Shown one piece after another: positions 1 to 5,938 of a DNA stretch of 7,867 nt (its first letter is position 1; each line of letters opens with the position of its first letter). The notes under the pieces are model-generated. The model worked only from the letters and a program-made list of their open reading frames with translations. It was not told where the DNA came from and ran no database searches. Origin of the DNA: JAKBCQ01 sp021807585 (lineage in GTDB: Bacteria; Planctomycetota; Planctomycetia; Isosphaerales; Isosphaeraceae). The position numbers and the translations under genes are program-made. The stretch covers positions 1 through 7,867 of the forward strand of contig DAHWFG010000462.1 in the NCBI GenBank assembly GCA_027325115.1, read 5' to 3'.

Positions 1-1040
1 GCATCGTCCGCGGGCTTTCGCCGCTCTCGCAACGGACGCGTCGCGAATTCGACCTTCTCAACCCACACCCGATCGGCGCCCGCTCGCATCGCCTCGTTGC
101 GGATCTCGGCGATCGTTACGCCTCGCCTCGATGTAAGCCGATCGTGCGCGACACAAGCCCCCGAAAGCTCAACCCGAACCGCCAAAAGACGATCCTCGGC
201 CGCCGCGACCGCTCGTTCAAGCTCGTCGGCGAATCGCTCCAAAACGTCGTTAAGATTGTTCGCACCCGACACGTCGACCCGCAACCGTTCCCACCGCACG
301 ACATCAAGCGGGACAAATTCGGAGACCGCACGCCCGCGCTCGACCGAAACGATCAAACAACCCTTCGCCCCCGTCTCCCGCGCATGGCGACCTTGCACGT
401 TCCCCGGAAAAACGATCGGCGGCTCGTCCTCACGTGAAAGAATCTCTCGCGCGTGGATATGTCCAAGAGCCCAATAATCGTAACTTTTGCGTTTCAAACC
501 CTCGATCGAGCACGGAGCGTATCGCTCGTGCCCCTCGCGACCGTCGGCGCTCGTATGCAATAGCCCCAAATTAAACATCCCTGGAATCGCCGCGGGGTAA
601 TTCGTCGAGAGATCGTCGGTCACGGCGCGGGTCGCAAAACCCTGGCCGTGAATCGCCACGCCGAGGTCGTCAAGCGTAATCGTTTGCGGCGCGTCGACCG
701 AAAGCATCGTCACGTTATCAGGCAAACGCAGGCTCTTCGTCATCCCATTCGCCGCGTCGTGATTCCCCCGAATCAAATACGCCTTGATTCCCGCTTCGCG
801 CAATCGAACCATTCGATTTGTAAAATATAATCCTGTATTACAATCGTTCCAGTCGCCGTCGTAAAGGTCCCCCGCGATCACCACAAAATCGACGCGACGA
901 TCGATCGCGGTTTGGACGAGCCGATCGAAAGCCGATCGCGTCGCTCCCCGGATCGCATCGGCGGGCGCCCCCTCGTGGCGGTCGAGCCCCAACAGCGGAC
1001 TGTCTAAATGGATATCGGCGGCGTGCAAAAAAACGGGCAT
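1..1040 (-). CDS. YhaO/SbcD-type DNA repair metallophosphoesterase (3' end off the left edge)
   Basis: Calcineurin-like metallophosphoesterase of the SbcD/Mre11 superfamily, closest in style to Bacillus YhaO; such proteins are Mn-dependent DNA nucleases in the cytoplasm. I translated 346 residues from the ATG at 1040; the frame has no stop before base 1. The metal-site motifs occur in order: ADIHLDSP (residues 8-15, Asp9/His11), GDLYDGD (57-63), GNHDAA (92-97), LLHTSADG (160-167), ALGHIHARE (191-199) and PGNVQGRHARE (212-222). The last motif is typical of YhaO-like members. A less conserved C-terminal part follows from about residue 250. YhaO relatives are about 400 residues, so perhaps 50-80 are missing. 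The ATG places the first motif at residue 8, as the family expects; a GAGAGA stretch lies just upstream. The usual partner, an SbcC/YhaN-like coiled-coil ATPase, would be expected next, outside the window. The family call is firm; the exact substrate is not. Confidence 0.9.
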   Translation of the reverse strand, partial: MPVFLHAADIHLDSPLLGLDRHEGAPADAIRGATRSAFDRLVQTAIDRRVDFVVIAGDLYDGDWNDCNTGLYFTNRMVRLREAGIKAYLIRGNHDAANGMTKSLRLPDNVTMLSVDAPQTITLDDLGVAIHGQGFATRAVTDDLSTNYPAAIPGMFNLGLLHTSADGREGHERYAPCSIEGLKRKSYDYWALGHIHAREILSREDEPPIVFPGNVQGRHARETGAKGCLIVSVERGRAVSEFVPLDVVRWERLRVDVSGANNLNDVLERFADELERAVAAAEDRLLAVRVELSGACVAHDRLTSRRGVTIAEIRNEAMRAGADRVWVEKVEFATRPLRERRKPADD

Positions 1041-1076
1041 CGGTTTCTCTCTCGCGGCGATGATCGATCGATCGAC

Positions 1077-1099
1077 ATCCCTTGTACTTGGCAAGGGAT
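1077..1099 (-). terminator. 8-bp perfect hairpin after the methyltransferase stop
   Basis: ATCCCTTG and CAAGGGAT form a perfect 8-bp stem around a 7-base loop; the first arm abuts and overlaps the TGA stop of the methyltransferase. No T-run follows on the minus strand, so it is not a standard intrinsic terminator. It may be a 3'-end or intercistronic stability hairpin before the nuclease gene 36 bases further on. Confidence 0.35.
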
Positions 1100-2046
1100 C
1101 ATCCGTCAACCAAATTCTTTTCCGCGGTGGTCGTCGCATCGGCGCTTGTCGTATCAAATTGCCCGCGATCGGGTTTCCCGCACACGTAGACTTGCGCCAA
1201 ATCACGATTGGAAATCGGACCGAAGCGCAGTTCGGTTTCAAAGCCGGCTCGTTCGAGAAGCTCGACCAGATCGGCGCCGAACTCGGTGAAAACGAGATAA
1301 CCGTGATCCCCCGCGGGATGATAAAGCGGAGTCGCGTGATGCTCGATCGATCCGTCCGCCGAGAGGCTCGCTCGGCGGAACGTCCGCGCCGCGGCGGGAT
1401 CTTGCGGTATTGTAAAAATATGCTTACCTCCAGGTTTCAGAACGCGAAGAATCTCCCGCAAAGCCGCTCCCAGGTCGGGAACGTGTTCGAGAGTCTCCGA
1501 GGTCAGCACCAGATCGAACGAATCCGACGGATACGAGAGCCGCGTCAAATCCTCGCGCCGCACCGCGGGATCTTCAATTCTATCTTGATATTCCGAATAA
1601 TAATGATGTGGAAGCAATTTTATGTAAGAATGAATTCCTTCTATTAGATTGATCTCGGCGATCTGAAGCGATTGAATCGCGGGTTCGCGCACCCATTCGA
1701 CGATCGACCGCGCCCGCCGCGGCGGCGATCCCCGGGGATAAAGATCGAGAAGCGTTTCGGCGATCCGCCGGTTCCGCAGTTTTCCGCCGCACCAAACGCA
1801 CATCGTCGATTCTTTCCGCGCGATCGCCGCGGCGGCCTCGCGCGAGACGCCCCACCGCTCGACAAGCGTAGGTGTTATCAGCCACGGGCGATACACGAGC
1901 GGGCTTAATCGTCCGCAAATCGCGCATCGCGCGATCCGACCGCGCATCAACGCCTCGCCGATCTCTCCCGTCCTCCAAATAAAAAAGCACGATCGATTCC
2001 AGATCGGTACGAGAATCGGCTTCAACAAGCGTTTGATTAAAAACAT
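1099..2046 (-). CDS. Class I SAM-dependent methyltransferase with two N-terminal CxxC pairs
   Basis: A 315-residue predicted methyltransferase (Methyltransf_11-like). The second half carries the recognisable core: EDLTRLSYPSDSFDLVLTSE (165-184, motif II/III region), ETLEHVPD (184-191), then the helix and strand around LRVLKPGGKHIFTIP (200-214). A C-terminal FTEFGADLVELLERAGF (253-269) is also typical of the fold. The usual glycine-rich motif I is absent; instead there is IAEINLIEGIHSY (129-141) and HHYYSEYQD (147-155). A variant of this kind occurs in methyltransferases found near glycan-synthesis genes, as I recall the family. The N-terminal part has CAIC (41-44) and CVWC (83-86), which could bind one zinc. 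The ATG at 2046 has no obvious Shine-Dalgarno sequence; Met34 is an alternative start that would keep both Cys pairs. Substrate unknown. Codons for about residues 131-158 are unusually AT-rich. Confidence 0.8.
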   Translation of the reverse strand: MFLIKRLLKPILVPIWNRSCFFIWRTGEIGEALMRGRIARCAICGRLSPLVYRPWLITPTLVERWGVSREAAAAIARKESTMCVWCGGKLRNRRIAETLLDLYPRGSPPRRARSIVEWVREPAIQSLQIAEINLIEGIHSYIKLLPHHYYSEYQDRIEDPAVRREDLTRLSYPSDSFDLVLTSETLEHVPDLGAALREILRVLKPGGKHIFTIPQDPAAARTFRRASLSADGSIEHHATPLYHPAGDHGYLVFTEFGADLVELLERAGFETELRFGPISNRDLAQVYVCGKPDRGQFDTTSADATTTAEKNLVDG

Positions 2047-2155
2047 AAAAATAAATGCGGCAAAGACCGATCGATGATCGCTTAAAAGGTTTTCACGCGA
2101 GGCGTCGAATCGGTCGCGGCCGTAATTCGTACGCTAGAATCGCCCGATTCGGATA

Positions 2156-2177
2156 TAAAAATCGTTCTTATCGAACG
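2156..2177 (-). terminator. Weak intrinsic-terminator-like hairpin at the end of the kinase gene
   Basis: On the minus strand CGTTC, a 5-base loop containing the start of the kinase TAA stop, and GAACG form a 5-bp stem, followed after one base by a short T-run (ATTTTTAT). The stem is short, so termination would be partial at best. It separates the kinase from the methyltransferase, whose ATG is 121 bases downstream of the kinase stop. Confidence 0.3.
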
Positions 2178-3001
2178 TCCGCCGGCCCCGATCGACCGTC
2201 GTGTTCGGAATTTCGCTCGGCCGCCGCCGCGGATTCGATCGGCGGATCGAACGGAAGCGTGATCAGGAAACGCGATCCCTTGCCAGGTTCGCTTTGGAGC
2301 CGGATCGCCCCCCCGTGAGCCTCAACCACGCGGCGAGCGAGCGGCAACCCGAGCCCGCTTCCCCCCGGCCGCGTCGAGAAAAACGGCTCAAAAACCTTAC
2401 GCTGAAGATCAAGCGGAACGCCGACTCCCGTGTCGGTCACGTCGAGCGCCGCTCGGCCCTCTTCGCGTCTCGTCTCGATGATCAACTCGCCCCCGTCGGG
2501 CATCGCGCTTAACGCGTTGAAAATCAGGTTAAAGAGCGCCTGCTTGAACAGATCAACATCTAATGGAAACGCGGGGATGTCGCGATCGAATCGCGTTCGG
2601 ATCAGCACATTTTGAGCCGCGGCCTGGGGCTCGCAAAAATCGACGAGATCGTCGACGACCGAATTGAGATTCGCGAGCGTGAGCCGGGGTTGATGGGCGC
2701 GGACGAGCCTTAAAAAATCTTCGACGAGCGTTTCCAGGCGTTGCGATTCGCGCGCCACGCGACGGATTTTTTCGAGCAGCCGCCGATCGCGCGGGTTTTC
2801 CTCGGCGGCGAGCTGCTCTTCAACCAAACTCAAATTGAGCCGCATCGTCGAGAGGGGATTGCGGATTTCATGAGCCAATCCCCCCGCGAGTTGCGCGATT
2901 TCGGCGGATTGCGCGCGGAACCGATCGCGGATCGCGACAGGGTCGAGATCCGTGACGGATTTCCGCTCCACCAACGCTTCGACGCCGGCTTCGGTCGCCA
3001 C
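2168..3001 (-). CDS. Soluble sensor histidine kinase (HisKA + HATPase_c)
   Basis: Cytoplasmic two-component histidine kinase, 277 residues from a GTG at 3001. The dimerisation/phospho-acceptor box is LAGGLAHEIRNPLSTMRLNL (38-57, His44 predicted to be phosphorylated). The ATP-binding half has the N-box NLIFNALSAMPDGG (158-171), the G1 box DTGVGV (190-195), the F box FEPFFST (204-210) and the G2 box GGSGLGLPLARR (213-224). The HEIRNPL/NtrB-like pattern suggests an NtrB/AtoS-type kinase. No membrane segment and no recognisable PAS or GAF sensor precede it, so the input may be a partner protein or a short N-terminal element. The start lies 19 bases after the pnp stop with AAAGAG six bases before GTG, so co-transcription with pnp is likely. 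The frame remains open 67 codons further upstream, over the pnp tail, without another ATG, GTG or TTG. No response regulator is adjacent in the window. Confidence 0.88.
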   Translation of the reverse strand: MATEAGVEALVERKSVTDLDPVAIRDRFRAQSAEIAQLAGGLAHEIRNPLSTMRLNLSLVEEQLAAEENPRDRRLLEKIRRVARESQRLETLVEDFLRLVRAHQPRLTLANLNSVVDDLVDFCEPQAAAQNVLIRTRFDRDIPAFPLDVDLFKQALFNLIFNALSAMPDGGELIIETRREEGRAALDVTDTGVGVPLDLQRKVFEPFFSTRPGGSGLGLPLARRVVEAHGGAIRLQSEPGKGSRFLITLPFDPPIESAAAAERNSEHDGRSGPADVR

Positions 3002-3020
3002 GACAGGCTCTTTCTTTCGT

Positions 3021-5279
3021 TTAATGACCGCCGCGATTGCCGCCTCCGCGGTCGTCGCGCGGACCCGACGGACGTCGTGGGGGTCCTCCCCCAGGCCCGC
3101 CAGGGCCTCCAGGACCGCCGGGGCCGCGACCGGGACCGCCGGGGGATCCCTCGCCCGCGGTACTAAGACCCCGCTCCGCCATCGCCGCCCGCCGCGAAAG
3201 CTTCACCCGGTCCTGATCGTCGACCGAAACCACCTTCACGAGCATCACGTCGCCGACCCGACAAATGTCCGAAACAGAACTCACGTAACCGTCGGAAAGC
3301 TCGCTGATATGAACAAGCCCGTCTTTACCGGGGAGAATCTCAACGAAGGCGCCGAACTCTTTGATCGAACTCACGCGTCCTTCGTAAATTTTGCCGATTT
3401 GAACGCCTTCGGTCATCGCCTGGATCCGATCGCGAGCCCCCTCGGCGCCCGCGGCCTCGATGCACGAGATCGTCACCACGCCGCTGTTCTCGATCTCGAT
3501 CTTGGCGCCCGTCTCCTCTTCAAGACGACGGATCGTCTTGCCGCCGGGACCGATCACGAGGCCGATCTTCTCGGGATTAATCTGGATTTGAATCAATCGC
3601 GGAGCGTTCGCCGAGATCTCCTCGCGCGGCCGCTTGATCGAACGCAACATCACCCGCAAAATCTCGAGCCGAGCCTCGCGAGCCTGATCGAGCGTTTCCC
3701 GTACGATCGTTTCCGAAATCCCCAGATTCTTGAGGTCAAGCTGGATCCCCGTGACGCCGCGTTGCGTCCCCGCGACCTTGAAATCCATGTCGCCGAAGTG
3801 ATCCTCGTCGCCGACAATGTCCGTCAACAACACGTGCCGACCCGTCGCATCATCCTGCACCAGACCGATCGAAATCCCGCCGACGGGGTCGTTGATCGGA
3901 ACCCCCGCGTCCATCAGGCTCAAAGTGGCGCCGCAAACCGACGCCATCGAACTCGACCCGTTCGATTCGAGAATGTCCGAGACGACTCGAATCGTATAAG
4001 GAAACACCGAGCCGTCGGGGACGACGGGCTGAACCGACCGCTCGGCGAGAGCCCCGTGGCCGATCTCGCGCCGACCGGGCCCGCGAATCGGCCGTACCTC
4101 GCCGACCGAAAACGACGGCATGTTATAATCAAGCATGAATTTCTTGCTAAATTCATCCATGATTCCGTCGACCTTCTGCTCGTCGGCGCCCGTCCCCAGC
4201 ACCGTCGTGACGAGCGCCTGCGTTTCGCCCCGTTGGAATAACGCCGAACCGTGCGCCTTGGGAAGCAGCGACACCTCGCAGTGGATCGGTCGAATGTCGC
4301 GGAAACCGCGGCCGTCGGGACGATTCCCTTGCAGAATCAACTCGCGAACGACCTTCTCTTCCCACGTGTGAAACGACTGCTTCACCTGCGCCGACGTGTA
4401 TTCGGTCGATCCCTCGGGACAAAGCTCGGCGACGAGTTTGGCCTGAATCTCCTTGGTCGCCGCGGCGCGATCTTGCTTGCCGGGAATCTTCTTGGCCTCG
4501 AACATCGCGTCCCCGTACTTCTCGGCAAAAATCGCCAGAAGCGGGTCGATTTTGACCTCGGGCTCCTCCATCGGAGGCATCCCCTTCGCCTCGCGAAGCT
4601 CGATTTGCATCGCGATCAATTCTTGATTCATGTGATGCGCCGCCATGATCGCCGCGGCCATCTCCTCCTCGGGGATCTCGGCGCCAAAGCCCTCGATCAT
4701 CACGATCGCCTTCGATGTGCTCGCGACAATCAAATCCAGATCGCTGTCGGCAAGTTCGTCTGAAGTCGGAAACGCGATAAACCCCGATTCACCCCGCGCC
4801 AGCCGGATCGCACCAATCGGACCCCGGAACGGCAGCCCGCCGATCACAAGCGAGGCCGAAGCGCCGATCATCGAAAGCACGTCGGGGTCGTTCTTCCGAT
4901 CCGCCGAGATCGGACTCGCCTGAATCTGCACCTCGTCGCGATACCATTCGGGAAAGAGCGGCCGAATCGGCCGATCGATCAACCTCGACGTCAGAATCTC
5001 CTTCGTCGAGGGGCGTCCTTCACGCTTGATGAATCCCCCCGGAAATTTCCCCGCCGAATACGCCTTCTCGCGGTATTCAACCGTCAGTGGGAAGAAATCA
5101 AGACCCTCCCGACCAGGCGCACCGACCGTGGCGACCAGCGCCATCGTATCGCCCAACCGCACAACCACGGCGCCCGTCGCCTGCTTGGCGAGTTTGCCCG
5201 TTTCAATCGAAATGACCTTGCCGCCAACTTCACGCTCTACGGTGATGGGCTTGCCCGCCACCAACGGGGAATTCGACAT
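3021..5279 (-). CDS. pnp: Polyribonucleotide nucleotidyltransferase (PNPase)
   Basis: Phosphorolytic 3'-5' exoribonuclease that degrades mRNA to nucleoside diphosphates and forms part of RNA-decay complexes. The 752 residues follow the family order. The first RNase PH-like domain (about 10-235) includes FPLTVEYREKAYSAGKFPGG, followed by the all-alpha linker. The second RNase PH domain (about 315-550) holds GPGRREIGHGALAER (400-414) and the catalytic Asp region LLTDIVGDEDHFGDMDFKVA (484-503). Next come a KH domain with GLVIGPGGKTIRR (573-585) and an S1 domain (about 628-697, GRVSSIKEFGAFVEILPGKDG). The tail from about 705 is Gly/Pro/Arg-rich and longer than the minimal enzyme. The ATG at 5279 has a good Shine-Dalgarno sequence, AGAGGA eight bases upstream. 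It lies downstream of rpsO as in many bacteria, here with a 196-base spacer, and just upstream of a kinase gene. Confidence 0.99.
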   Translation of the reverse strand: MSNSPLVAGKPITVEREVGGKVISIETGKLAKQATGAVVVRLGDTMALVATVGAPGREGLDFFPLTVEYREKAYSAGKFPGGFIKREGRPSTKEILTSRLIDRPIRPLFPEWYRDEVQIQASPISADRKNDPDVLSMIGASASLVIGGLPFRGPIGAIRLARGESGFIAFPTSDELADSDLDLIVASTSKAIVMIEGFGAEIPEEEMAAAIMAAHHMNQELIAMQIELREAKGMPPMEEPEVKIDPLLAIFAEKYGDAMFEAKKIPGKQDRAAATKEIQAKLVAELCPEGSTEYTSAQVKQSFHTWEEKVVRELILQGNRPDGRGFRDIRPIHCEVSLLPKAHGSALFQRGETQALVTTVLGTGADEQKVDGIMDEFSKKFMLDYNMPSFSVGEVRPIRGPGRREIGHGALAERSVQPVVPDGSVFPYTIRVVSDILESNGSSSMASVCGATLSLMDAGVPINDPVGGISIGLVQDDATGRHVLLTDIVGDEDHFGDMDFKVAGTQRGVTGIQLDLKNLGISETIVRETLDQAREARLEILRVMLRSIKRPREEISANAPRLIQIQINPEKIGLVIGPGGKTIRRLEEETGAKIEIENSGVVTISCIEAAGAEGARDRIQAMTEGVQIGKIYEGRVSSIKEFGAFVEILPGKDGLVHISELSDGYVSSVSDICRVGDVMLVKVVSVDDQDRVKLSRRAAMAERGLSTAGEGSPGGPGRGPGGPGGPGGPGGGPPRRPSGPRDDRGGGNRGGH
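3072..3149 (-). repeat. Gly-Gly-Pro low-complexity coding repeat in the PNPase tail
   Basis: About 26 codons (PNPase residues 711-736) encode near-tandem GGP units (GGPGGPGGPGG), visible in the DNA as imperfect 9-base repeats of the ggc-ggt-cct type. It is followed by an Arg/Gly-rich end (RDDRGGGNRGGH). A GC-rich repeat of this kind may vary in length between strains. Confidence 0.8.
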
Positions 5280-5287
5280 TCCGTCTT

Positions 5288-5293
5288 TCCTCT
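5288..5293 (-). promoter_or_regulatory. Shine-Dalgarno site of pnp
   Basis: AGAGGA on the minus strand, eight bases before the pnp ATG. It is the clearest ribosome binding site in the window and fixes the pnp start; the other genes have weaker or no such sites. Confidence 0.7.
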
Positions 5294-5403
5294 GCCGATC
5301 GCCTTACCCGGCCGGTCGTTACGTCACGGCTCATCAGCGCGTTCGATTTCCCTATTCGAAAAATCAAAACGAAATCACAAAAGAGGCTCAGCAAGGGTGA
5401 GAT

Positions 5404-5409
5404 ATCATA
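5404..5409 (-). promoter_or_regulatory. Possible -10 element of a pnp promoter
   Basis: TATGAT on the minus strand in the rpsO-pnp spacer, the same hexamer as the -10 proposed for rpsO. No good -35 is found 16-18 bases upstream, so it is only a weak candidate for a second promoter like those known in the rpsO-pnp spacer of enterobacteria. I found no convincing terminator or long processing hairpin in the 196-base spacer, which favours read-through from rpsO. Confidence 0.2.
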
Positions 5410-5475
5410 ATCAAACCCCAGGTCACGCCGACCCGACGCGACAAGGGGCCGAAAGATTCGATACGATCGGAGCAA

Positions 5476-5745
5476 TCACTTACGAATGCCCAATCGACCA
5501 ATCACATCAAGATATTTCCGTCGATCGCGCAATCGAATGTATTTGAGCAATCCCGATCGCTTCGAGACCATCATCAGCAACCCGCGGCGGCTGGCGTGAT
5601 CCTTGGTGTGAACCTTGAGGTGCTCGGTCAACTCGTTAATACGGGTCGTCAACAGCGCGATCTGCACTTCGGGCGAACCCGTATCGCTATCGGCTCGGCG
5701 AAACGACTCAATAATCCCTTGCTTCTTCTCTTTGGTAATCCCCAT
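5476..5745 (-). CDS. rpsO: Small ribosomal subunit protein uS15
   Basis: Ribosomal protein S15, an early-binding protein of the 30S subunit that contacts 16S rRNA helices 20-22 and a bridge to 23S rRNA. The 89 residues match the normal family length. Diagnostic segments are DTGSPEVQIALLTTRINELT (21-40), the highly conserved KDHASRRGLLMMVSKR (48-63) and the C-terminal YLDVIGRLGIRK. I chose the ATG at 5745 because it gives the canonical MGITKEKK start. An in-frame TTG at 5787 and a GTG one codon upstream exist, but the extra residues are not S15-like. A GGGG run six bases upstream is only a weak ribosome binding site. It lies upstream of pnp, with a strong candidate promoter of its own, so S15 and PNPase are probably partly co-transcribed. 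Confidence 0.98.
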   Translation of the reverse strand: MGITKEKKQGIIESFRRADSDTGSPEVQIALLTTRINELTEHLKVHTKDHASRRGLLMMVSKRSGLLKYIRLRDRRKYLDVIGRLGIRK

Positions 5746-5764
5746 CACAAGCCCCGCGAACCCG

Positions 5765-5781
5765 GCCTTATGGTCAAAGGC
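5765..5781 (-). promoter_or_regulatory. Small hairpin in the rpsO leader
   Basis: GCCTT and AAGGC form a 5-bp stem with a 7-base loop, about 20 bases before the rpsO ATG. S15 is known to autoregulate through varied leader structures in several phyla, so the leader is a reasonable place for such a site, but this stem alone is weak evidence. Confidence 0.25.
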
Positions 5782-5813
5782 GTACAAGTTAATCGTTCTT
5801 CAATGAGATCCGA

Positions 5814-5842
5814 ATCATAGACCGATCGCCGCTCGAATGCAA
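5814..5842 (-). promoter_or_regulatory. Sigma70-type promoter of rpsO
   Basis: On the minus strand TTGCAT (5842-5837) and TATGAT (5819-5814) are separated by exactly 17 bases. The -10 matches consensus at five of six positions and the -35 keeps the TTG core. Transcription would begin near 5807, giving a leader of about 60 bases before the rpsO ATG. It lies in the 193-base spacer after the upstream membrane-protein gene, which is where a new transcription unit would be expected. Confidence 0.55.
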
Positions 5843-5938
5843 TGCCCCGCCGACCCTTTTTTGGCGATCCGTTTCCATTCATCCTTAATACGCGATCAAC
5901 CAATCATCCTCGCCACCTCGCGTACGCTCACGCACGCC

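Noticed and set aside
1060..1647. Plus-strand open frame of 195 codons
   Set aside because: It is antisense to the methyltransferase, with Arg-rich composition and no domain or ribosome binding site.
4123..4128. Consensus TATAAT on the plus strand inside pnp
   Set aside because: No -35 element stands at the right distance and no plus-strand gene follows, so it is probably chance.
2952..4241. Long plus-strand open frame of 429 codons
   Set aside because: It lies antisense to pnp, whose identity is certain. Its product is Arg/Asp/His-rich with no recognisable domain, as expected from a GC-rich gene read backwards.
4251..4763. Plus-strand open frame of 170 codons
   Set aside because: It is antisense to the conserved PNPase core and looks like a low-information shadow.
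5280..5475. RNase III-type processing hairpin or terminator between rpsO and pnp
   Set aside because: I looked for the structure known in enterobacteria but found only short, weak stems without a T-run.
5746..5787. N-terminal extension of rpsO by 14 codons from a TTG
   Set aside because: S15 proteins begin as MGITKEKK-like at about 89 residues; the extension is not S15-like and the ATG at 5745 fits.
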